Source: Acidobacteriota bacterium
GTDB lineage: Bacteria > Acidobacteriota > Blastocatellia > RBC074
Direction of reading: 5' to 3'
DNA length: 55,142 bases
Assembly: GCA_016196035.1 (NCBI GenBank)
Contig: JACPYM010000042.1
Location: 1 to 55,142, forward strand
A model generated the notes under the pieces. That model saw nothing but the letters and a program-made list of their open reading frames with translations, searched no databases and was not told where the DNA came from. Both the position numbers and the translations under genes were made by a program. This document shows positions 1 to 6,259 of the stretch, piece by piece. Numbering within the stretch: position 1 is the first letter of the stretch; each line of letters starts with the position of its first letter.

Positions 1-29
1 GGGACGCAACCCCAATAACGACGCGATTC

Positions 30-48
30 CGGTGGTTTCACCACCGGC
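30..48. repeat. Short palindrome of the ccaccggct repeat family
   Basis: A perfect stem (ccggtggt/accaccgg) is followed by the string ggctaatgtccgtcgcgcc. The same string type (ccaccggctagtctcccgcg) occurs in the right arm of the large inverted repeat at 2639-2922, so this is another member of an interspersed family. Nothing else recognisable lies in bases 1-100. Confidence 0.55.
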
Positions 49-103
49 TAATGTCCGTCGCGCCTTCAGCGCGCAACTGAAAAGATTTGGGTAATGACAA
101 GGC

Positions 104-162
104 GTGAGCAAGGGCTTTCTGTCGCCAGCCGAGTCCTTGCTCACGCGCGGGCTACTGACACG
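104..162. repeat. REP-like hairpin, family shared with 25361-25388
   Basis: The segment gcgtgagcaagg pairs with ccttgctcacgc about 20 bases later. The right part, 135-162, is a 28-base string that recurs identically at 25361-25388. It lies just past the stop codon of the last gene of the minus-strand module and could act as a transcription end, although no T-run is obvious. The long-range identity marks it as an interspersed repeat rather than a dedicated terminator. Confidence 0.65.
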
Positions 163-171
163 AGCATCGGT

Positions 172-324
172 TTACGAACGTCTTTTGACTTCGACGACGA
201 CCGGCCATTCGTTCAACCAAACGATGACGAGCGCCGAAGAATAGACGACCTCGACCGCATAGCCGGCCGCTTCCAACAGCCGCGCGATCAAATTCAAATG
301 TGTGATCACCGGGTCTTCAGTCAT
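172..324 (-). CDS. 50-aa small protein translationally coupled to the reverse transcriptase
   Basis: The reading frame encodes 50 residues. It begins MTEDPVITHLNLIARL and ends in a Lys/Arg-rich tail (VEVKRRS), with a hydrophobic, beta-like stretch (VEVVYSSALVIVWL) between. Its ATG lies inside the last codons of the RT gene, so the genes overlap by 8 bases (ATGACTGA contains this start and the RT stop). This geometry is typical of stop-start coupled translation and argues for a real gene, as does the protein-like composition. The function is unknown. A small RT partner or an antitoxin-like protein are possibilities, but nothing in the sequence proves either. A chance ORF cannot be excluded at this length. 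Confidence 0.55.
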   Translation of the reverse strand: MTEDPVITHLNLIARLLEAAGYAVEVVYSSALVIVWLNEWPVVVEVKRRS

Positions 325-1762
325 AGCGCTTCCTCCTGTCATCCGGCTTCCGCCGTCTGACCAATTCCGCCGCGCGGTTAAACCCCGCCCGGCCTTTGTC
401 TAATGCCTGCTTGCCAAATTGCGAAAGCGCGGGCGCGGCCTTTTCGCGCCAGGCCGAAGCGGCTTCGTTCAGCAACACTCTGACCGGCTGCTGCTGTGTC
501 GAGGCGGGCGGCGGCGCGGCCGTCAATTGAAAGCGGTCAAAGCGGTAGCCCAGAAATTCCAGCCCCTGCTCAAAGCGCAAAATCCGCGTTTTTTCCGCGC
601 TCAGTTGCAAATGCAACTCGGCCAGTTTGCGCCCGGCAAATGCGAGCGCCCGTTCCGCGCTCGCGGCGTCCCGCGTCGTCACGACCCAATCGTCGGCATA
701 CCGCACCAGATGAAACCCAGCCCGCAGCATGGCGACGTCGAATTCGTGCAGCACGATGTTCAACAACATCGGCGAGAGCGGCGAACCTTGCACCGCGCCC
801 ACACCGCCCGCCCCTTGCGCTGAGGCGCCCCACCGCTGACGCAGAAATTGCGCGGCTTTCGGGTAGGCCGCCGTTGCCAGCACCGCCGCGCCCGTCAGCG
901 CCAACGAAGCCGGCGAAAGCAACCGTCGCGTGCGCCCCACATAGGTCAATCCCAATAACAAGGCATCGCGGCCCAATCGTTTATAAGCTTCGTGGCGCGC
1001 CGCCTTGCGCAAATCAGCGGCAGCCTCCATCTGTGACAAAGGGGGCGGCATGGCCTCGGTTCCGTGCAGCGCGCCGTAACCGCCATAAGCGCCATAACCA
1101 GCGCCGTGGCCATCACCACCCAGCATGTGCGTCAGCGCATCGTTGACGGCTCCTGTCGTAAAGTCAGCCACCCGCTCGCCCAATGGCACGGCAGTTTCGT
1201 TCCCTGCCCCAGTTTGCATGCCATTGCCAGCCGCCAGCACCAGCCGAATCAGCCCCAGCAAGCGTTTGTCACGCAAGCGTTGCCCGATCAGCCCCAGCAC
1301 GAGCTCGTGATCCAGACTGCCAAAGGCATCGGCCAGATCGGCATCCACGATGAAACCCTCGCCAGCGACGCGGTAATCAAGCACGCGTTTAACGGCCATC
1401 TCGACATTGCGCTGCGGGCGAAACCCATAGCTGCATTCCAGAAAGCTCGGTTCCCAGACGCGTTCGAGCAGGTCGTAAAGCGCCCGCCCCACGATCTTGT
1501 CTTCGACCGTGGCATTGCCCAGCGTGCGCTGCTTGCCATTGGCTTTTTGCACCTGAAAGTGCACCAGCGGCATCGGCAAATAACGGCCCTCGCGCAAGCG
1601 CGCCGCCAAATCCGCCAGATTGCCCAGCAAATTGGCTTCGTATGCATAGACCGACATTTGATCAACGCCTGCCACGCCGCGATTGCCGCGCACCTGTTTC
1701 CAGGCGGCCATCAAACTGCTCAACTCGCAAAACTGTTCAAAAAAACGCTGTTGCTTATCCAT
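317..1762 (-). CDS. Reverse transcriptase (group II intron-like) with a long Gly-rich/hydrophobic insertion
   Basis: A 481-aa RT. The start at 1762 is chosen because GGGAGGT lies 7 bases upstream; the longer ORF runs back into a palindromic repeat. RT landmarks in order are: the N-terminal motif around SYGFRPQRNV (111-120), palm motif A in FIVDADLADAF with catalytic D142, motif B VQGSPLSPMLLN (324-335), motif C RYADDWV with D357/D358, and the LEFLGYRF motif (401-408). Group II-like RTs usually have about 60-70 residues between motifs A and B, but here there are about 180. The extra block (about 180-320) holds a GlyTyr-rich run and an uncharged segment, PASLALTGAAVLATAAY, that could touch a membrane. 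No maturase, HNH or Cas1 domain is visible, and no intron RNA boundary was recognised. It follows RDD and VWA membrane genes on the same strand. The RT call is certain; the role is not. Confidence 0.9.
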   Translation of the reverse strand: MDKQQRFFEQFCELSSLMAAWKQVRGNRGVAGVDQMSVYAYEANLLGNLADLAARLREGRYLPMPLVHFQVQKANGKQRTLGNATVEDKIVGRALYDLLERVWEPSFLECSYGFRPQRNVEMAVKRVLDYRVAGEGFIVDADLADAFGSLDHELVLGLIGQRLRDKRLLGLIRLVLAAGNGMQTGAGNETAVPLGERVADFTTGAVNDALTHMLGGDGHGAGYGAYGGYGALHGTEAMPPPLSQMEAAADLRKAARHEAYKRLGRDALLLGLTYVGRTRRLLSPASLALTGAAVLATAAYPKAAQFLRQRWGASAQGAGGVGAVQGSPLSPMLLNIVLHEFDVAMLRAGFHLVRYADDWVVTTRDAASAERALAFAGRKLAELHLQLSAEKTRILRFEQGLEFLGYRFDRFQLTAAPPPASTQQQPVRVLLNEAASAWREKAAPALSQFGKQALDKGRAGFNRAAELVRRRKPDDRRKRYD

Positions 1763-1801
1763 CAGCGAGACCTCCCTTCGCTTCACTCTGACGTTTACCT
1801 C

Positions 1802-1831
1802 GCGCGCAGGGACAAGCAGTGTCCTTGCGCG
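1802..1831. repeat. Hairpin in the RT leader
   Basis: gcgcagggac pairs with gtccttgcgc (one G-T wobble) across a short loop, some 40 bases upstream of the RT start codon and outside its ribosome binding site. It could be part of an RT-linked structured RNA or simply a repeat fragment. Confidence 0.45.
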
Positions 1832-1851
1832 GTGAAAATTTTGCTTCCCCC

Positions 1852-1990
1852 CTGGGCGCGCAGGCGTCTCGCCTGCTGTAAGAAAAGCCGCGTAGCGTTC
1901 CTTATCCCTGCTTTCGCCTTTTGCGATGTTAAGGAACAAGGAAGGCTACGCCGCTTCTTTTATGGCAGGCGAGACGCCTGCGCACTCAGG
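1852..1990. repeat. Long inverted repeat (gcaggcgagacgcctgc family) between RDD and RT genes
   Basis: The left arm (about 1852-1903, containing caggcgtctcgcctgctg then agaaaagccgcgtagcgttc) pairs imperfectly with the right arm (about 1931-1990, gaaggctacgccgcttc then ggcaggcgagacgcctgcg). The tip of each arm is itself palindromic. It fills most of the 235-base spacer upstream of the RT. It resembles the REP/MITE-like elements in the other spacers of this module. Confidence 0.75.
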
Positions 1991-1997
1991 GCGGCGC

Positions 1998-2534
1998 TCA
2001 GCCGTCTTGGCTTTTCGCCGTCGCAGATTGGTGCAATCGCAACTGACGAAACACGCGCTCCGTCACCACTCGCGTCCCCGCCACCCAATCTTCCGGGCGC
2101 TGGCCCGCCGGGCTGAGCAACACACAAATCAACGCCGCGATTTCGTACCCCACGGCCCACGGCCACCATTGCCAACTGCACCACGCCGTTTGCGAGAGCG
2201 CCGAACCCACGCGGCGCGCGACAGCCTGCCAGAGCGCAGCCCTTACGCCGCTTTCAACCGCCACCACGCGCAGGCGGCAAACCCATTTCCCCACGCTGCG
2301 CCGTTCGGGCGCGGCCTCGCAGAGCAAGTGATAAAGCAAGACGACCACCACCCATTTGGGAAAGATGAGCGCCAACAATGGCAACGGCACTGTGCGATCA
2401 ATCAATTCCGCCAAACCGCGCCGCCACAACGCCGGCTTGCCTGAAACCAGCGCGCCGTTGCTGGTCACCGCTGCATTCGCATGCGCCGGCCAATCAGCGA
2501 CGACCTGAGTTTGGTCTGAACGTAGTAAAGACAT
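1998..2534 (-). CDS. RDD-family integral membrane protein
   Basis: A 178-aa protein with the three signature blocks of the RDD family: AELIDRTVPLP (residue R preceded by an ID), RRSVGKWVCRLRVV, and RPEDWVAGTRVV near the C-terminus. Two to three hydrophobic segments follow the RDD pattern. The start at 2534 is supported by AAGGAGG 7 bases upstream. RDD proteins are small multi-span membrane proteins, some linked to ion transport; the precise role here is unknown. The gene lies between the VWA membrane gene and the RT on the same strand, each separated by palindromic repeats. The membrane location is therefore solid and the link to RT function is inferred from order only. Confidence 0.85.
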   Translation of the reverse strand: MSLLRSDQTQVVADWPAHANAAVTSNGALVSGKPALWRRGLAELIDRTVPLPLLALIFPKWVVVVLLYHLLCEAAPERRSVGKWVCRLRVVAVESGVRAALWQAVARRVGSALSQTAWCSWQWWPWAVGYEIAALICVLLSPAGQRPEDWVAGTRVVTERVFRQLRLHQSATAKSQDG

Positions 2535-2638
2535 AGCGTTTCCTCCTTGTAAGTAGCGAATGGTTTTAGCCCTTGGTTTGACTACTAACCGATGTTACGC
2601 AGGCGAAGAATTGCAAGAAAGGTTGACACCCTCTGTGT

Positions 2639-2922
2639 GCCGGAGGCGCAGCGGATTTTAGCCGGTGGTGGAGGCCTAGCCGCAACCACCGGAAGCAGGC
2701 GCACACGCCCCGCGCCCCGGATGGGGCGCAGGACAAGCCTCCCCAATCAACAGCCACACAACAGTGTCTAACCTTGCTCCCGTGTCCGCGCGGAAGTTGC
2801 AATAGCGTAGCGGACAAGCTCAGTCCTGCGCCCCATCCGGGGCGCGCGTGGCTGGCATGCCGGGTCCCGGTGGTTGCGGCGAGGCCTCCACCACCGGCTA
2901 GTCTCCCGCGCGCCTCCGGCGC
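2639..2922. repeat. 284-bp nested inverted repeat (MITE/REP-like)
   Basis: The outer arms pair: left (2639-2692) gccggaggcgcagcgg, gccggtggtggaggcct and gccgcaaccaccgg; right (2867-2922) ccggtggttgcggc, gaggcctccaccaccggc and cgcctccggcgc. An inner pair, ccccggatggggcgcagga (about 2716-2734) with tcctgcgccccatccgggg (about 2823-2841), continues the fold. It occupies most of the 418 bases between the VWA gene stop and the RDD gene start. No ORF with gene-like content is inside. Transcribed, it would form a very stable structure. Confidence 0.8.
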
Positions 2923-2952
2923 AAAGAATTGTCAAATCCGAGCCGAACTTTC

Positions 2953-4695
2953 TTACGGCGTAACATCAGTACTAAATTTAGCGAGCGCCTGCTTGACCGC
3001 CTCGCGTGGCTCGCCGAAATACGGAATCGCCACCGCGCCCGGCGCCGCGCGCAACAATTCGGCGCGCCGTTGTGACCAGAGTTCAGCAGGGCTGGGAAGC
3101 GGTCTCGTCTTGCGGAAAGCGGTCGAGGCTGTTGGCAACTCCGGCAAAATCACCACGACCAGCGCCGCGTTGGCCGTAGCGAGCGAGAGTGCGGGTAATT
3201 GGTGCGAACACGAATCGTCAAGATCGGTAATCAGCACCACCAGCCGGCGTTGCGGGCGCGCGGACGCGGCAATGCGCAGCAAGCAGCCGCGCACATCGGT
3301 GCAAGGCGGTTCGACCGCTTTCCCCGGCAACAGTTTTTCCGGCGTGAGCACGGCCAGCCGTTGCCGCAGCGCCGCCAATTGCTGCGCGCGCGCCTGCGCC
3401 GCCTGTTGTTGCTGCGCGCCTTTGAAAAGCACGCCTGCTTCGCTCACTTCAGCCGCCACTGGCGCAGGCAAATCAAGCCGCGCGATTTCCGCCGCGCTCC
3501 AACCACGGTCGCCGAACTGATAGGCCGTCACCCGCCGTATGTCGTGCGTCAACGCCAACTCCGGCAACGCGGCCAACAGCGTCCGCACGGCCTCGGCAAA
3601 GGCTTGATCTTCCGCGCTGCGTGACCAATCCAGCCACAATTCCAGCCACACGCCCGCAGGCGTCTCAACGGCAGTTTCCTCAACAGCAGTTTCCGGCAGC
3701 GCTGTGGTTAGCGCAGGTGTGGGCGCAAGCGGCGGCGCACTCGCGGCCCTCACCGGAGCGAACGCTTTGCGCCAATCCGCCTGCGCCTGGCAACCGCTGC
3801 CGCCCACGGCCAGCGCCGCAACCAGCGCGGCCAGCCACACGCCATTGCGCCGGACGAGCGCGCCGGCGCGCAGCGTAGTGTTCGTCACCGGCACGCGCGG
3901 CGCGGCGACTTGCGGCCAATTGTGCGTTCCGGCTTCGCCGCCGCCGGCTTCACGCACCGCTTGGCGGGGCGCGGGGCGCGGGCGTAATTCCTGCGCCACT
4001 TGCTCGGCCCGCTGCAACACCTTGTTGGTCTCGACGGCTTCGCGTTCCAGCGCGTTGAAGCGGTTCTCGGCGTGCCGGCTCCAAGACATCAAATAGCCCA
4101 GTGCAAACAGCCCCGCCGCCAAGCCCAAACACCCCAGCGAGAGCGCGCACAACGCCAGATTGATGAAGGGCAATAACAACAACGCGAGCACGCCCGCCGA
4201 CCGCGCGAACAGCAACGCGCCCAGCGACAGCATCGTCAGCACCAGCGCCGGCGCGATCACATAGCGCCGCAACCGTTGCCGCGTCTGTTGCGGTTGCGCC
4301 GGATTTCGCCACAGCGCTAGCACGCCCACTTTGAGCGCAAAAATCGAGACCAGCGCCACCAGCAATAAAAACGGCGCGCTTACGGCAAAGACCAGCGCCA
4401 CCACGACGGTCAACACCAACTCGGTCAAGGCCAGGCACAGCGCGCTCAGGTTGATCACCCGCGCATCGCGCAAATCCCCCTCGATCGTCATGGGCCGCCG
4501 CGCCTCGCCCGCGTCGCGCGAAGTCCACGCCGCCAGCGTCGCCGCATATTCACGGCACTGCCGCAGCGCCTTTTCGCTCAAGCGCCGCTGCTCTTGCCGC
4601 AACACGGGCACGGCCTCTTCCGCCGCCTTGCGCCGCTGTTCGGGCGCGCCGTTGTTGAGGTTGAAGGCGATCTGTTTGCGTTCTCCAGTTTGCAT
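2953..4695 (-). CDS. Multi-span membrane protein with C-terminal VWA-like domain
   Basis: A 580-aa protein. The N-terminal 75 residues are charged and helical. Hydrophobic segments follow at about 83-128, 145-166 and 168-204, then a charged linker, another membrane segment at about 284-302 ending in GGSGC, and a Pro/Ala-rich linker. The last 230 residues form a VWA-like fold: LWLDWSRSAED carries a DxSxS MIDAS motif (D356, S358, S360) and LVVLITDLDDS (about 485-495) supplies the second metal-site Asp region. The positive RRNG before the last span suggests the VWA part is outside the cytoplasm. The start at 4695 has AAAGGAGG 6 bases upstream. VWA domains bind protein partners in a metal-dependent way; the partner is unknown. 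It is the first gene of the VWA-RDD-RT set. Confidence 0.8.
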   Translation of the reverse strand: MQTGERKQIAFNLNNGAPEQRRKAAEEAVPVLRQEQRRLSEKALRQCREYAATLAAWTSRDAGEARRPMTIEGDLRDARVINLSALCLALTELVLTVVVALVFAVSAPFLLLVALVSIFALKVGVLALWRNPAQPQQTRQRLRRYVIAPALVLTMLSLGALLFARSAGVLALLLLPFINLALCALSLGCLGLAAGLFALGYLMSWSRHAENRFNALEREAVETNKVLQRAEQVAQELRPRPAPRQAVREAGGGEAGTHNWPQVAAPRVPVTNTTLRAGALVRRNGVWLAALVAALAVGGSGCQAQADWRKAFAPVRAASAPPLAPTPALTTALPETAVEETAVETPAGVWLELWLDWSRSAEDQAFAEAVRTLLAALPELALTHDIRRVTAYQFGDRGWSAAEIARLDLPAPVAAEVSEAGVLFKGAQQQQAAQARAQQLAALRQRLAVLTPEKLLPGKAVEPPCTDVRGCLLRIAASARPQRRLVVLITDLDDSCSHQLPALSLATANAALVVVILPELPTASTAFRKTRPLPSPAELWSQRRAELLRAAPGAVAIPYFGEPREAVKQALAKFSTDVTP

Positions 4696-4837
4696 ACCAA
4701 TCCTCCTTTGTTGTTTCTGCGATTGCCTGAAAACGCGGCGAAGATAAGGCCGAGGGCGTCAAAGCGCAGCAAAACAATGCTGGCAGCAAGCTTGCTGGAA
4801 AGGTTGCGGAAAGGTTGTTGGCACTTGGACAGAAAGG

Positions 4838-4970
4838 CTGCCCCCTGGGTGCGCACGGCTGCCGGCCTGCCGTCTTGGCAGGAGACCGATTGATGCCAAA
4901 AGAAACCCTCCGGCAGCAGTCAGCCTTAGGTCGAGACAGCAGGCTGGCAGCCGTGCGTACCCGGGGTGCT
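4838..4970. repeat. Inverted repeat overlapping the CARF gene stop codon
   Basis: ctgccccctgggtgcgcac and gctgccggcctgc on the left (4839-4870) pair with gcaggctggcagccgtgcg and acccggggtgc (4939-4969) on the right; cttggca/tgccaa is an inner stem. The right arm runs into the stop codon of the upstream CARF gene, so the element sits exactly at the gene end and could stop or thin transcription toward the VWA gene. Confidence 0.7.
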
Positions 4971-6126
4971 AAAGAATTTCGAGCAGGTTCTTATCCAGAT
5001 TCAACCCGTAGGTGGTCTCGCCCCACTTGCGCCGCGCGTTGATCTTGGCCGAGAGCGGGCGCAACGTCTGATTGAGCTTGGTGTGATAGGACAGCAGCGA
5101 ATTTGTATCGAGCCTGCTGGCAGGCGCGTCTGCGCTGTCAACGCCCACGTAAAGCCGTTTGTAAAACTGCTGAAAGTTTTCGACCGTCAGCGCCGGGGTG
5201 GTAAAGCATTCCTGGCAAGCGCCGCACACCGGCAGGTTCGGCTGCACACAGCGATTGAGCTTCACATCGGCGTAATAGGCCAGCAACGCCAGCCTGACGC
5301 CGCGCACCGTCACCGCCCGCGCGCCAAAGCGCACGCGCTGCCCGGCCAGCTCGATCACCAGCCGCTGCGGCGCGGTGCGGTCAAGCCGCTGTTGCGCAAT
5401 CGTAATCAGCTCCTGCAAACCGTGCTCGACCTTGCCCACGTCTTCGCCCAGCGTATTGCGCAAGCGCACAAACGGAATCTGCGCCACCTCCAACTTGGCT
5501 TCGCTGGTATTGATAATCGCCAGCTTGTTCCCGGCCACCCGAATCGGCAGCGGTTGATTCTGTTTGGGCGGGAAGAAAAAATCGGAATTCGTCTCGAACT
5601 CTTCGGTCACCACCACGTGCGTCAACTCATCCTCCGCGCGCCCATACATCATCAGCGCCAGCATCATATAGGCCGACATCGTGCGCCGCCCGCCGCCCAG
5701 CGAACAGTGCAACACGACATTCGGATCAATCGTCAACGCCTTGATGAAGCCCAACAACTCCGACGCCAGCGTCTCGTTATCCGCCGACGAGCGAATGTCA
5801 TCGAGCGGCGTCTCGCTGCCATCCGCATACCGTCGTTTGAAAACCAGGATGTTCTCTTTGTTAAAGACAATCTCGCCCCCGATTTCATACTCGCGTTGCA
5901 ACGCGGCAATCGCCCCGTCAGTTCCGCCCAGCTTCGCCCAAGCGATCTCGGCCCCCTTCGCCGTCGTCAGGATGTAGACCTCTGAAATCGGAATCGGTGG
6001 CTGTTGCGCGACGGCCAACACATACAACGTCTCGGTCACGATCTGCGGCGTATTGCCCGTGACCGCCACCAGGATGTGCTGCTTGGCGGTTGGTTTGTTG
6101 TCGTTTGTCGGAGTTGTTTTTTTCAT
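4969..6126 (-). CDS. CRISPR-associated CARF protein, NE0113/Csx14 type (candidate ring nuclease)
   Basis: A 385-aa protein. The N-terminal half has the NE0113-type CARF pattern: HILVAVTGNTPQIVTETLY (about 17-35), ILTTAKGAE, and the ligand loop LHCSLGGGRRTMSAYMM (about 139-155). This family is found with type III loci, and related CARF proteins bind or cleave cyclic oligoadenylate. The C-terminal 165 residues form an extension with CGACQEC (301-307), a possible metal knuckle, and end in a basic KINARRKWGE block. No HEPN RxxxxH motif was found. ATG 6126 is preferred; a longer TTG start would fall inside a palindromic repeat. No clear Shine-Dalgarno is visible. The ring-nuclease role is family inference. 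Confidence 0.82.
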   Translation of the reverse strand: MKKTTPTNDNKPTAKQHILVAVTGNTPQIVTETLYVLAVAQQPPIPISEVYILTTAKGAEIAWAKLGGTDGAIAALQREYEIGGEIVFNKENILVFKRRYADGSETPLDDIRSSADNETLASELLGFIKALTIDPNVVLHCSLGGGRRTMSAYMMLALMMYGRAEDELTHVVVTEEFETNSDFFFPPKQNQPLPIRVAGNKLAIINTSEAKLEVAQIPFVRLRNTLGEDVGKVEHGLQELITIAQQRLDRTAPQRLVIELAGQRVRFGARAVTVRGVRLALLAYYADVKLNRCVQPNLPVCGACQECFTTPALTVENFQQFYKRLYVGVDSADAPASRLDTNSLLSYHTKLNQTLRPLSAKINARRKWGETTYGLNLDKNLLEIL

Positions 6127-6153
6127 CGTGTACGAATGGTTGGGCGGGTTGTC

Positions 6154-6235
6154 CGACAAGCTGCCAGCTTGTCGCGGCGTGGCCGTAAAACCAATTGGCT
6201 ACCAGCCAAGACTTCGACAAGCTGGCAGCTTGTCG
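6154..6235. repeat. Pair of 21-bp palindromes (cgacaagctgNcagcttgtcg)
   Basis: cgacaagctgccagcttgtcg (6154-6174) and cgacaagctggcagcttgtcg (6215-6235) are each near-perfect palindromes and also pair with each other, giving a cruciform-prone 82-base element. It lies between the HEPN-TonB stop and the CARF start. Confidence 0.8.
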
Positions 6236-6259
6236 AACATACAAACAATCAGTCCGCGC

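Noticed and set aside
94-360. 88-aa plus-strand ORF at the left end
   Set aside because: It runs through a REP-like hairpin and antisense to the coupled small ORF and the RT 3' end; composition is noise-like.
317-1762. RT as part of an ordinary mobile group II intron
   Set aside because: No maturase X or endonuclease domain is visible in the protein and no domain V/VI-like RNA end was recognised next to the gene.
317-1939. Longer RT with 59 extra N-terminal residues
   Set aside because: The extension is translated from a palindromic repeat, while ATG 1762 has an excellent ribosome site.
1064-2116. 350-aa plus-strand ORF
   Set aside because: Antisense to the RT and RDD genes and crosses an inverted repeat; no family pattern.
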